64,000 nucleotides of DNA from Fulvia fulva. Its lineage: Eukaryota > Ascomycota > Dothideomycetes > Mycosphaerellales > Mycosphaerellaceae. This document shows, piece after piece, positions 1 through 11,120 of the stretch (the first letter of the stretch is position 1; every line of letters begins with the position of its first letter). A program made the position numbers and the translations under genes. Under the pieces are notes generated by a model. It was not told where the DNA came from, did not search any database, and worked only from the letters and a program-made list of their open reading frames with translations. The stretch lies in NCBI RefSeq assembly GCF_020509005.1, contig NC_063012.1:8742001-8806000 (forward strand), read 5' to 3'.

Positions 1-337
1 TCCTACGTAGGCGCGTATTCCGCGGTTACGTACTATTCAATCTTATTGTTATTAATAACTAAGTAAAATACCTTCCTAATAGCGGGCTTATTATCGCTAT
101 AGAAGTATACGAACCTACGACTAATAGAGTTAATAAAGCTTAGTAGGCTATTAAAGTAAGCTAATACCGATTACTAATCCCTATTCTTAATAGTAAACTA
201 GAAGTGTCTATAGGTATCTAGATCGTAGAAGTAGACAAGGTACCTATTACCGTTATAGGCGATAGTGAATTCTACTAAGTCTATAGCTATATAGCCGTAT
301 AGGGTCATTACCCTAATAGGCTAAGACCGATTATATA
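1..337 (-). pseudogene. Copia-A relic, integrase-core segment (RIP-damaged)
   Basis: Aligns without gaps to the undamaged Copia-C from 30629 onward and matches roughly residues 607-719 of that polyprotein, the integrase catalytic core. In the first 60 aligned bases all 9 differences are CpA to TpA (or TpG to TpA), and CpG sites are unchanged. No open frame survives. The element continues beyond the left edge of the window and is interrupted here by LINE-1; it resumes at 5269. Confidence 0.93.
325..337. repeat. 13-bp target-site duplication of LINE-1 (left copy)
   Basis: gaccgattatata at 325-337 is repeated exactly at 5269-5281. Removing 338-5281 rejoins Copia-A to match the uninterrupted Copia-C sequence at 30950-30970. 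Confidence 0.93.
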
Positions 338-537
338 GATAGATAGATTATTCATTCGCCTGTTTTAGTGCCCTATAGCCTATACAGGTCTCTCGCTATT
401 TAGGTCTATTTGTGTAGGTAGGAAACCCGATTAACGGATGAAAACCTCCTCGTCTTTGCCCTCCTCGTTCTTTCCTGTCTTGTCCTTTCGTTCTCCTTCC
501 TTCAGGGTACGCTAGTGTCATAGTTGTTACCCTATAA

Positions 538-3500
538 CTACCTTGCCCGTAACCCTAGTGATGTCCTCCTCTCGATTCCCTTTCTCCCTTCTGTTTCCCC
601 GGCTCTTCTCTCTCTCTCCCTCCTCTCTATCTACCTTTCCGTTTCTACTGCTAGGGAGAATTGCTCTAGGTAGTCCTCGTTAAGGATCTATCTTGTCACT
701 CTCCTTATATCTTGTCTGTCCTGGATGATGGCCTGGTATTGCCTGTCTCTTGCCTTCGCCCTCTACTAGCTTCTCCCTTTTACCCACTTAGTACAGTTCA
801 GCACTATGTGCTCCGGGTTTTAGGATAGGTAGCTATAGGGGCAACGTGTGGAATCGTATCCTAGGACTCTTCTTTAGTATAAGTATGCTCTTAGCCCAAT
901 GTGCTCAGAGCGAATCTGGATAGCTATGCTTGCTTCCGCCCTCTTCAGGTCTTTATAGATAAGGTAGTTATACCTCCCGAAGGTCCTGGCCGCTAGTAGG
1001 GCTCCTAGCCTCACCGGTTTTTGGTTCTAACGCGTTTCCTATAGGTGACCTACGATCCTTTCTGCTTGGCTTTGCTTCTTTTTCCCTTTGTCCCCTATAT
1101 TAGCTTGCTCCCTTAGAGCTTCTCTCTGTTCAAGGGCTACTAGGATTTCCTATAATGTTTTTAGGTCTGCTTCCTTCTATAGGATTATATATAGCCGGTT
1201 AGGTCTTCTCCTCCTCTCCTACTAGGTTCTTATCCTTTAAGTAGCTACTTAGATAGTTCCCTAGGCTAGGTATACTAATGTCTTCTCTACGTATTGACAC
1301 CTTATACCCTAGAGGTACTCCCTAATAGGGGCTGTACCTGATTCCATTTCTATCATCCTATAAGGGGTTGACTTATATACCCCTAGTACTCTCTTTAGGT
1401 AGGCTACCTACGCTCTATTAAGGGGGTCCTCAATTCTCTTCGGGATGTGTTTTTCCGCTGCCTAAATTGCTACTCTATATAGCATTACGGGCTTAATAAT
1501 AGGCTTGTATATAGTCTAGGCCTTTGTAAAGGTCGCCCCCTAGGTTAACGTAGTAAGTCTCTCGATTAATTATCTATTAGTATCCGCTCTCGCTTACGCC
1601 TTCTTCACTTATAGTCCCTAGCTGAGTTTCGGGTCTAGCTATATCCTAAGGACTCTGAAGCCCCTTATAGGATAGGTCTCGAACCCCTAGATTTTTACTA
1701 GTGCTGCTAAGTTGTGTTTTGTCTTTGCCTTACTAAAATGGATAAGTTGGTACTTGTCCGGTACGAATTTTGCCCTATGCTCTCTTGCCCACTTTTCGCA
1801 TTGTCTATGTCTCTCCTCTAGGAGTACGCAGTTTTCCTCTATAGACCCCGACCACGCTAGGATATTTGTGTTATCCACGAACCCCGATACTAAGGTATTT
1901 GCTGTTTCTAGGAGTGGGGTCAGGTCGGCTATAAAGAGGAGGAACAGAATTAGGGAGAGTATAGAGCCCTATAGGATGCCCGTGTTCGTAATTAGGGTCT
2001 ACGGGGCTTTAAAGGACCCTAGGAGGATCTGGGTTGTTCTGTCCTTAAGGAATGACTATATAAAGTGTACTATCTAGGCTAGGATGCTTTTTATTCTAAG
2101 GATGTATAGGAGCCTTACGTAGGACACATTGTCGAAAGCCCCTAATATGTCTAGTAAAAGCAGTAAGGCTACCTTGTTATTGCTATAGTGCTAGATGTGT
2201 CTGATTTGCTCTATGATCAGTTCGACTACTATAAGGGTAGATCTCTTTTATCTCCCCCCTATTTACGTTGCCGGGAGGAGGTTGTGTTCTTCTACTACTC
2301 CGGTGAGCCTTATAGCTACGACCTTCTCTAGGAGCTTCCCTAGTATGTTTAGTAACGCAATTAGTCTATATGACTTCAACTTGGTATAGTCTTCCTTTTG
2401 GGGTTTCCTTAGGACGCAAGTTAGTGATTGCCTAAAGGCCTTTAGGTAATACCCCTGCTTTATATACTAGGTAAAGATTGGCGTAAGTACTAGAGTGATA
2501 AGGCTACTACTAGCTTTTAGGTAACAGTTAGGGATCTTGTCTAGGCCTAGGGCTTTGTTGCCCTTTAGTTTCTTAATAATGTTTCCGATCTCTATAGTAG
2601 ACACTTACTAGTTAGCCTCCCTTAGCGGAGGAATGTATGTTCCTAGGATGTTGCTTAGGTCTGCCTCTACCTAAGTCCCGAAGAAGTGGTCTACGAATGC
2701 TTTCGCTTTCCCTATCGGAGTGGTTTGCGTTTCCCCGTCTTAGTCCTATATTAAGGGAAACTAGGGCGGGGAGTTTCGTTCCTCGTCTAGTTTCCTAGCC
2801 TATTCTACTAGTCTCCAGATTTGTTCCGGGTGTTCTATAATCATCCCTATAGTTGACCTCTACTCCTACGTCTTGTCTCTTCTGATCTACGCCTTCATTA
2901 CTTTGTACGCGTTGTTATAGGCTTCCTAGTTTGCTTAGGTACGTCGTTGCTCCTATCTCCTTCTTACTCTCCTTACCTCCTTGACTTTGGCTATATACTC
3001 TAGTGTCTAGTATAGCTTCTGGTATAGCGACCATCTCTTCTTAGGTATATAGGCCTAGGCTGCCCTTTGTATAGCTTCTATTAGCTACTCTACTGCTTGG
3101 TCAATCCCCTCCGTTATGTGTATATTATCAATGTTCACCTGTTCTAGTTCGCCTTCTAGCCGCTGCTATACTAGTGTCTACTCGGCCTGCTTCTAGCAGA
3201 GCCTCCTCTTAGGTTCCCTCTCCTCCTTAACTATGAGTTAGATGTCGGTTTGGATTGGATAGTGGTCTAATAAGGACTCTAGTTAGTTATTGACTATATA
3301 GCTTTCTACCCGTCGTGTTAAGGCGTAGGACATAAAGCATAGGTCTAGCGTGCTAGAACTGTTGTTTCTAGCCCAAGTTTCTGTTCCCTTTAGCGTAATC
3401 AAGTCTATTTAGGCTGTTTCCATCTGACCAATAAGCCTCCCTACTAAGAAGTAGTGTACTAGGGTGAAGTCCGATCCCTACTTTAGGTAGTAGAGGTTGA

Positions 3501-3939
3501 AATCTCCTATTACGATGTTATGGTTTTATTAGTCTATTGCTTCCGGGAGCCTTCCTAGCGTATGTAGTTATGTACTGCTTCTGGACTCTAGAGGTAGGTT
3601 GTATACGCTATAGATCAGGACTTGGCCTTAAGTTGTTTTAAGCTGTACTGTAGTAATATCCCTATCGGTTCTCGGCTAGGCCTACTAGTCCTCTACTAGT
3701 ACCTTCTTACTAACATAGATACAAGTTCGTAGGACTCCCTCGGTTCTGTTTATTACTACGTAGTATCTCGGGTCTCGTATAGTTAATAGAATCCTAGAGT
3801 ATAGGTTGATCTATAGTTCCTATATTGCTATAATGTGGTGTTCCTCCGGGTCTAAGGCTTGTAGAAAGCTCCTTTGGACCTTGTCTTTGCTTCTGTTCAC
3901 ATTATACTGAATGATTAATAGTCTGTTAGTATGAGGCAT
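538..3939 (-). pseudogene. LINE-1 ORF2 relic (AP endonuclease-reverse transcriptase)
   Basis: Conceptual translation follows LINE-i ORF2 from the endonuclease start (IQYNVN) through the reverse transcriptase block to a C-terminal tail ending in LGLRAR-stop. The RT catalytic FVDD reads as FVDN near 1860-1880, a G to A change in TpG context, and many Gln and Trp codons are stops. The start ATG at 3937-3939 overlaps the ORF1 stop as TAATG. The tail shows that the LINE-i ORF2 is prematurely truncated. Confidence 0.85.
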
Positions 3940-5231
3940 TAGGACATGTTTGTGTCTAGGTCCGTTTGGTCTTACTATTAGTCTTGCTGTTAGTTTTCCC
4001 GTCCCTCCTCCTGTTCTTCCCTTTGGGGTTAGCTCCCTATCATTTGGTTGATTCTCATTTGTCTATTACTCTACGCTGCCTTGTACAAGAACGTTAGTCT
4101 CCCTATTGCTAGTACTATTTATGGCTCCTCTTGTAGCCGGGGTCTCTTATTCGGGTAGGTGGTTCTCTCTAGTTGTTTCTGTTCACCTACTAGGAACCTA
4201 GTTAGTGTTGTTACCCTTGCTTCCCGCGCTCTCCACTAGGCTAATAGTCTAACTAGGCATTAGTTTGACTATGCCGGGTATTTTCTCCTATATACTGCGC
4301 ATCTTATGTCCTCCTTCCGTTTTTGGCACTCTTAGGTCGCGTGATTACTAGCATAGTGTGAGTAGACTAGTGTGGCTTTGCTATACTTTAGGGCAATATG
4401 TCCGTACTGTTAACAGTTGAAACATTAAAGGATTCTGTAGTTGCTCTAATAGATTTCTATATCTAGCCTCTTAAAGTCCTAGTACAACCCTTGGTCTAAG
4501 ACCTTGTTCGCTTACTCTAGTGTTGTAACCTATAAGATCAGCGAGGAGGCCCTCTTGCCCTCCTCTATCTTCTTCTTGACCTACGCTATCTTTGTGATCT
4601 ATAGTCCTAGTGCTGTTACCTAGTTTTGCCTCTAGAGGTTTAGTATATCCCTTTGTATATTAAAGGTTCGTAGGACCCTATACGCAATTACTATGTACTG
4701 TTAATAGGAGACTTTCGCTGTGCTCCCGATCTTTAGTGTCCACTCCTTGTTTATTTCGAGGGCCTTCTTGTCCTATACGTATACTATAAACAGCTTGACC
4801 CCTTTGTTGTCTGCCCTTGCCCCTACTATTCCCTTTACTCCGATCTTCTCGACTATCTCCCTCCCGGTCATCTTTCCTATCTCTTCCTTCTCTTTCTAGT
4901 CCGTAATATAGACTCGTAGTACTGTGCTTTAAGGGGGGGTGGGTTGGCTCGCAATTGTTGCCTACGTCGTTAGGCCCTAGGTCTGTCTCGGGTCTCTTTA
5001 AGGGTTGTTTCTTACGTTTCGTGTTGCTGCCTCGATTGCTATATTGATCGTAGTGCTTATTTATCGTTTAAGCGCCTTTAGTCCCCCGAGTAGTTCGCTT
5101 ATTACTCCTTTTAGTGCTCTCTCCGGAAACCTCCCTTCTTCTACCGCTACTATCTCTTCCGCCTTCTTATAGAGCGTCCTCCACTCGTCTCCTCCTTGCT
5201 CTCGGTCGTCTACTGCCGTCGTCGTCGCCAT
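3939..5231 (-). pseudogene. LINE-1 ORF1 relic (gag-like)
   Basis: Begins with ATG at 5231 and encodes MATTTAVDDREQ, then a segment (PERALKG...LLGGLKAL) homologous to the start of LINE-i ORF1. Its stop TAA at 3941-3939 overlaps the ORF2 ATG by one base. In LINE elements this protein binds the RNA and carries CCHC zinc knuckles near its C terminus. Multiple RIP stops break it here. Confidence 0.75.
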
Positions 5232-5268
5232 TTTTCAATCCCCTTTTCGCTATGTCTAGTAGTATATC

Positions 5269-7140
5269 GACCGATTATATACCTTATAAGCTTTGCTAAG
5301 CCTATATACTCTATAATATATAGTAAGGGGTACGCTTAGACTATTGTTAATAATCATCCCCTTAACTCTAAGCGGTAACTACTTGATACGTTTAGCGCTA
5401 ATATAACTAAAGATTTGATGCTACTAACGGCTAGAGAGCTTTCGGTATTTAATAGGGGTCCTACTAGACGTAGCTATACCTTAAGTACCCCTAGTACTAT
5501 TTATGACTACGATAACGGTACGGTTACTATCCTCTTAAGTAGTTAGAGATACTACGCTATTAGTAGGTTCATCGCCAATGTTTATACCCCTACTAATAGT
5601 GCTAATAAAGTACGCGTTACGTATCTTTTTAGTAACCTTCGGTAGTACTAGGCCCTCTTTTATAGGCTATTAGTAAATAATAGGTGACTTAGGTAGTATA
5701 ACTACCTTAAAGAAAGGGATTATACTAGTAGGGTGGTATAGGTCTATCAATTTAGTGTCGTTATGCTATATTGAATTACTACGTCCGTACTACTAGAGTC
5801 TGGCTCTTTCTATACGTATATAAGAGATAACATTTATATAAAAGCCTAGGTAGTAAGCTATATCTAGTAAGGTAAATAAATAGCCCCTAATTAATATATA
5901 AACACGCCCTAACGCTATAATTAGAAAGGTGGTTGTTCTAGCCTAGATTTCTAAGGTAGTAAGGCGCTCTATAATAAACTCTACACCCTCCTAGTCATAA
6001 TAATTAATTATATAAGTGTCTAAACAGTTATTATATACCTAGTAATCCCTAAAGTTAACGCTTAACTTGCTAATTGAGCTAGAAAGAACAGTAAGGCCAA
6101 TAAAGCCCTTATCGCTTAGTAATGCCTTCTTCGTATTAGTAATAGCCTTGTTACGTTCCTAGTCCTTACGATTGTTACGATTCAACACACTAAGTAGACG
6201 CGCGCCGTCGTCGCTTAAGTAGTAGTTAATAAAGTTTTTCTAGTACTTCTTCTACTACTCTAAGCGCTAATCCTTTACTAGGCGCTTGTCGGGGTTAATT
6301 ATATTGTATAAGAACAGGCCCTTATAATAGGTGTCCTTAGGCTCGCCGGTAATATCCTAGTAGCCGCTTAGCCTATTATTGTCCTTATCTTTATTCTTAT
6401 TACCGCGGCTACTACTACGACCCTTATTACCGCGGCTATTACTACGGTTATTATTACTACGGCTACTACTACGGTCACCCTCCTTTTGACTAGTACCTAT
6501 AGGTACTGTTTTATCCTCTACTAAGGTTTCTCCGGAGAAGGTTACGAAGACTAATCGACCGTTAGTTGTTACTAGTACGGTATCGCGTATCTATTCGAGG
6601 TAACGCTTAGTAAGCTTTTGTAGTAACATTTTGTTACGCTTCTACTCGTGATATAGAGAAGCACCGTAGGCTAGAGCAAACTTCTACTAAATAGTAAGTA
6701 GGAAGTGTCTACTAAGGTCGTCGTACTCGGCGTAGTTATACTTAAGTATCTTAGTCTATAAAACTAACTAGTCTAAGTACTAGTTATCGATTCTACGTAC
6801 GCTAGCCTTCTAAGGCCTAGACAGCTTAAGCGTAAGCTACCGCTTACGTAGTATATCGTCTAGACTATACTGATCCTTAAGAGCCTAGTATTTCGCTCTA
6901 AGGGTATTCTAGCCATATATTAGCTCTTGCCCTAGCTCTATCGTCGTACGGATAAGGTAGGTAATAAGCTTTGATCGCGTAGTAGTAAAGATGTCGTATA
7001 TCCGTTGCCTTCGGTCTACGTCTATTTGTCGTAGCTTAATAAGGTCTCTTAATATAGCGTCTCCTACCGTATACGCTTATTAGATTTCCTTAAACGTTAA
7101 GTAAGTGGGCTCTATTAGCTCGTTACTTAGTTAGTAAGGA
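5269..7140 (-). pseudogene. Copia-A relic, gag to integrase N-terminus (RIP-damaged)
   Basis: Collinear with Copia-C 30950-32825 (gag, Arg/Gly/Ser-rich linker, protease and integrase zinc region). The protease active site reads with Cys in the third position (aactgt near 6020), as in Copia-C, so that substitution is ancestral to the family. The position of the Copia-C CTG codon reads CTA here. Many stops, all of CpA to TpA type. The element is cut off at its 5' end by LINE-2, so no LTR is present. Confidence 0.92.
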
Positions 7141-9423
7141 TCTATATAGATAGATAGATAGATTATTTATTCGTCTATTTTAGTGCCCTATAGCCTATAT
7201 AGGTCTCTCGCTATTTAGGTCTATTTATATAGGTAGGAAACCCGATTAACGGATAAAAACCTCCTCGTCTTTACCCTCCTCGTTCTTTCCTGTCTTGTCC
7301 TTTCGTTCTTCTTCCTTTAGGGTACGCTAGTGTTATAGTTATTACCCTATAACTACCTTGCCCGTAACCCTAGTGATGTCCTCCTCTCGATTCCCTTTCT
7401 CCCTTCTGTTTCCCCGGCTCTTCTCTCTCTCTCCCTCCTCTCTATCTACCTTTCCGTTTCTACTACTAGGGAGAATTGCTCTAGGTAGTCCTCGTTAAGG
7501 ATCTATCTTGTCACTCTCCTTATATCTTGTCTGTCCTAGATGATAGCCTGGTATTGCCTGTCTCTTGCCTTCGCCCTCTACTAGCTTCTCCCTTTTACCG
7601 ACTTAGTACAGTTTAGTACTATATGCTCCGGGTTTTAGGATAGGTAGCTATAGGGGCAACGTTTAGAATCGTATCCTAGGACTCTTCTTTAGTATAAGTA
7701 TACTCTTAGCCCAATGTGCTTAGAGCAAATCTAGATAGCTATACTTGCTTCCGCCCTCTTTAGGTCTTTATAGATAAGGTAGTTATACCTCCCGAAGGTC
7801 CTGGCCGCTAGTAGGGCTCCTAGCCTTACCGGTTTTTAGTTCTAACGCGTTTCCTATAGGTGACCTACGATCCTTTCTGCTTAGCTTTACTTCTTTTTCC
7901 CTTTGTCCCCTATGTTAGCTTACTCCCTTAGAGCTTCTCTCTGTTTAAGGGCTGCTAGGATTTCCTATAATGTTTTTAGGTCTACTTCCTTCTATAGGAT
8001 TATATATAGCCGGTTAGGTCTTTTCCTCCTCTCCTACTAGGTTCTTATCCTTTAAGTAGCTACTTAGATAGTTCCCTAGGCTAGGTATACTAATGTCTTC
8101 TCTACGTATTGACACCTTATACCCTAGAGGTACTCCCTAATAGGGGCTGTACCTGATTCCATTTCTATTGTCCTATAAGGGGTTGACTTATATACCCCTA
8201 GTACTCTCTTTAGGCAGGCTACCTACGCTCTATTAAGGGGGTCCTCAATTCTCTTCGGGATGTGTTTTACCGCTGCCTAAATTGCTGCTCTATATAGCAT
8301 TACGGGCTTGACAATGGCCTTGTATATAGTCTAGGCCTTTATAAAGGTCGCCCCCTAGGTTGACGTAGTAAGTCTCTCGATTAATTGTCTATTAGTGTCC
8401 GCTCTCGCTTACGCCTTCTTCACTTATAGTTTCTAGCTGAGTTTCGGGTCTAGCTATATCCTAAGGACTCTAAGTTCCCTTATAGGATAGGTCTCGAACC
8501 CCTAGATTTTTACTAGTACTACTAAGTTGTGTTTTGTCTTTGCCTTACTAAAATAGACAAGTTAGTACTTGTCCGGTACGAGTTTTGCCCTATACTCTCT
8601 TACCCACTTTTCGTATTGTCTATATCTCTCCTCTAGGAGTGCGCAGTTTTCCTCTATAGACCCCGACTACGCTAGGATATTTATATTATCTACGAACCCC
8701 AATACTAAGGTATTTACTATTTCTAGGAGTAGGGTCAGGTCGGCTATAAAGAGGAGGAACAGAATTAGGGAGAGTATAGAGCCCTATAGGATGCCCGTGT
8801 TCGTAATTAGGGTCTACGGGGCTTTAAAGGACCCTAGGAGGATCTAGGTTGTTCTATCCTTAAGGAATGACTATATAAAGTGTACTATCTAGGCTAGGAT
8901 ACTTTTTATTCTAAGGATATATAGGAGCCTTACGTAGGACACGTTGTCGAAAGCCCCTAATATGTCTAGTAAAAGTAGTAAGGCTACCTTATTATTACTA
9001 TAGTACTAGATATGTCTAATTTGCCCTATAATTAGTTCGACTACTATAAGGGTAGATCTCTTTTGTCTCCCCTCTATTTACGTTACCGGGAGGAGGTTAT
9101 GTTCTTCTACTATTCCGGTGAGCCTTATAGCTACGACCTTCTCTAGGAGCTTCCCTAGTATATTTAGTAACGCACTTGGTCTATATGACTCTAACTTAGT
9201 ATAGTCTTCCTTTTAGGGTTTCCTTAGGACGTAAGTTAGTAATTGCCTAAAGGCCTTTAGGTAATACCCCTACTTTATATACTAGGTAAAGATTGGCGTA
9301 AGTACTAGAGTGATAAGGCTACTACTAGCTTTTAGGTAATAGTTAGGGATCCTGTCTAGGCCTAGGGCTTTATTGCCCTTTAGTTTCTTGATAATGTTTC
9401 CGATCTCTATAGTAGACACTTAC
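7141..9423 (-). mobile_element. LINE-2, 3' half (RIP-damaged Tad-like LINE)
   Basis: Near-identical to LINE-1 338-2630 apart from extra TpG to TpA changes. It starts with the (GATA)n 3' tail and covers the 3' UTR and the RT half of ORF2. It breaks at 9424, where Gypsy D1 inserted, and resumes at 15561. The 3' end adjoins Copia-A about 10 bp short of where the Copia LTR would begin. I could not find a clean TSD shared with the 5' end at 18195. Confidence 0.9.
9419..9423. repeat. 5-bp TSD of Gypsy D1 (left copy)
   Basis: cttac at 9419-9423 recurs at 15561-15565. LINE-1 shows the empty site cttactagttagcc at the equivalent position. Confidence 0.93.
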
Positions 9424-9866
9424 TGTCATAGTCTCCCTATAGAGTGTATAGAAGGTGGGGACAGAAGAGCCTTAGAGCGCTTAGAAGTCGTTAAGAAGTG
9501 ACAGTCTAGCTTAGTGTGTAAGCGCTAAGAATCACATACCCCGTAACATTTACTACGGGACCTAGCCCTCCAAATTTACCCCTCTACTAAACCTTGAAGC
9601 ACGTAGAAGACTCGGAACGTAGGGCAGGTTGGAATAAGGTTTTGAGTAAAGCTGCTAAGCGCGGCTTCGTACGGGTTAGCCCTGTTAATACGGGGACACG
9701 TACTCGCGAGGGTCGCGTATAAATATCTGGCCTTCCCTAGGCCTCTCTTGCTTTCTTCGTCTTTTGTTTTGTATAGCAATCATACTATACCCTTTTGCAT
9801 CTACACTTCGCACCTACATTCTCGCTTTTACCCTTATATCTTATAGGCCAGGCTCTCGCCCTAACA
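9424..9866 (+). repeat. Gypsy D1 5' LTR (443 bp)
   Basis: Starts tgtcatag and ends ctaaca. Compared with the 520-bp solo LTR at 33071-33590 it lacks a 77-bp internal block between aaacctt and gaagcacg. An antisense open frame in it (MLYKTKDEES...) recurs in all D LTRs only because they are homologous. Confidence 0.93.
9718..9767 (+). promoter_or_regulatory. Gypsy D1 TATA box and predicted RNA 5' end
   Basis: TATAAATA at 9718-9725 lies about 41 nt before gtcttttgt (9759-9767). This 9-mer is complementary to the sequence 2 nt inside the LTR (9869-9877), apart from one RIP-type mismatch. In Tf1-like elements the mRNA 5' end folds onto such a site to prime reverse transcription, so I infer transcription starts at or just before 9759. 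Confidence 0.6.
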
Positions 9867-9868
9867 TT

Positions 9869-9877
9869 ATAAAAGAC
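9869..9877 (+). other. Gypsy D1 primer-binding site (self-priming type)
   Basis: ataaaagac, 2 nt after the LTR end. If the T at 9870 is a RIP change from C, it pairs over 9 nt with 9759-9767 in the LTR. The D2 equivalent is acgaaagac and its LTR partner has the matching change. No standard tRNA 3'-end complement (TGG...) is present. Confidence 0.6.
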
Positions 9878-9908
9878 TAACAAACCGTCAACTACTCGAG
9901 TCATCCTT

Positions 9909-11120
9909 ATAGGTGACCACGCCACCGATAGAGGTGTTAACCTCGACAACCAAGACACTCTATTCCACTTTAGTGAGTAGACTAACATACCCTTCTCGAA
10001 CGCCGCTACCTTCGGTACCTAGGCAAACGCTAACCCCGACACCGCCTACGCTCTTATTAACCGCACCGTCTCCTCTTTCCGCGAGACCGCCTAGTAGGTC
10101 GAGCAAGTAAACAACTAAGCAATATACCTTTAAGGTATTATAAACACCTTCTAGAACCTCGTACCGTACGCCGACGATAACCGCCGCTAGTACTTCTCTA
10201 AGAAGGTTAATAACCTAGACGAGTTTGACGGTAATAAGAGTAAGTTCGAGGCATTTAAGACACAGCTCACTATTAAGCTATTAGCTAATGCCGACCACTT
10301 TCCGTAAGAGAAGGACAAGGTTACGTACGTCTTCTCCCTCGTTCGGGGAGACGCCGCGGCTTAGGTATAGTACTATATCGATAACGCTACGTAGACTATC
10401 GGCTACCGGGACGTCCTTACCTTAATATAGGACCTCCGTACTACCTTTAGTAATCTAGACCGTAGAGCTACCGTCTAGAACGCTATCTATAACCTCCTCT
10501 AGAAGAATAAGAGCTTCGCCGAGTACCTCGCGGCCTTTAACCGCGACATCGGGTTTACCGGCTATAACGAAGAGACTAAGAAGAGCACTCTCCGCCGTAG
10601 TTTGTTAGTAGAGCTTCTTCGAGCCCTCGAGGACAAGGACGTCGGTACTATAAGCTTCCGTAAGCTCGTCGAGACCTACTAGCGCCTCGACTCTAACATA
10701 AAACACACCGCCTCTCTCCTCGCTTCCCGTTCTTAAGGTCGTTAGCCTCGTAGTCCCGGAAGCCACTTCGCTACTCTACTAGGCGCCGCCGCTCCTACGG
10801 CTCTCCCTCCCGTCTCTATAGGTGACGCTATAGATCTTAGCGCTAGTGCCGCCGTCCCTCGAGTCTAGGGCCTCGTTAACGGTAAGCTCACTCCCGAAGA
10901 GAAGCTTCGCCGTCGCTAGGCCGGACTCTATACCTACTACGGCGGTCTAGGCTATATCGTAGCTAACTGTCCGTAGCTCGCTACCCGTAACGCCCGTAAC
11001 CCGGTTCGCGGCGCTATCGGCGCTATCGAGCCTACTCCTACTGCTCCCGCTAAGCAGGAAAAAGCCTAGGTCTTCCTTATCGACGCGATGAAGACTAAGA
11101 ATAACGTTTACCGAAAGTGA
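9909..11120 (+). pseudogene. Gypsy D1 gag relic
   Basis: A 403-codon frame from ATA (RIP-altered ATG) at 9909 to TGA at 11118. Stops inside are TAG or TAA where Gln or Trp would stand. It ends in a CCHC zinc knuckle at about 10927-10971, degraded to Y-x2-Y-x4-Y-x4-C by TG to TA changes. Gag forms the virus-like particle. D2 carries a frame of exactly the same length at 18639-19850. Confidence 0.88.

Larger units (their letters stand above)
338..5268 (-). mobile_element. LINE-1: Tad-like non-LTR retrotransposon, RIP-damaged, near full length
   Basis: Minus-strand LINE of about 4.9 kb. Its 3' end is at the left and finishes in an (ATCT)n tail (aatctatctatctat on the minus strand), the same tail type as LINE-i. 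Two ORFs can be traced, ORF1 (3939-5231) and ORF2 (538-3939). The closest relatives are LINE-2 and LINE-4 in this window, and LINE-i is a more distant relative. It keeps more TpG than LINE-4, so it is the less heavily mutated copy. It is flanked by a 13-bp TSD. Confidence 0.92.

Noticed and set aside
2195..2389. Short ORF repeated at 60603-60797 (MCLICS...)
   Set aside because: Antisense reading of the homologous RT region of LINE-1 and LINE-4; similarity reflects the shared element, not a gene.
9576..9779. A recurring antisense ORF (MLYKTKDEESKRGLG...) in D LTRs, also at 18283-18510 and on the plus strand at 33158-33427
   Set aside because: It recurs only because the three LTRs are homologous. 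It runs across the inferred TATA and primer region, has different ends in each copy, and shows no domain.
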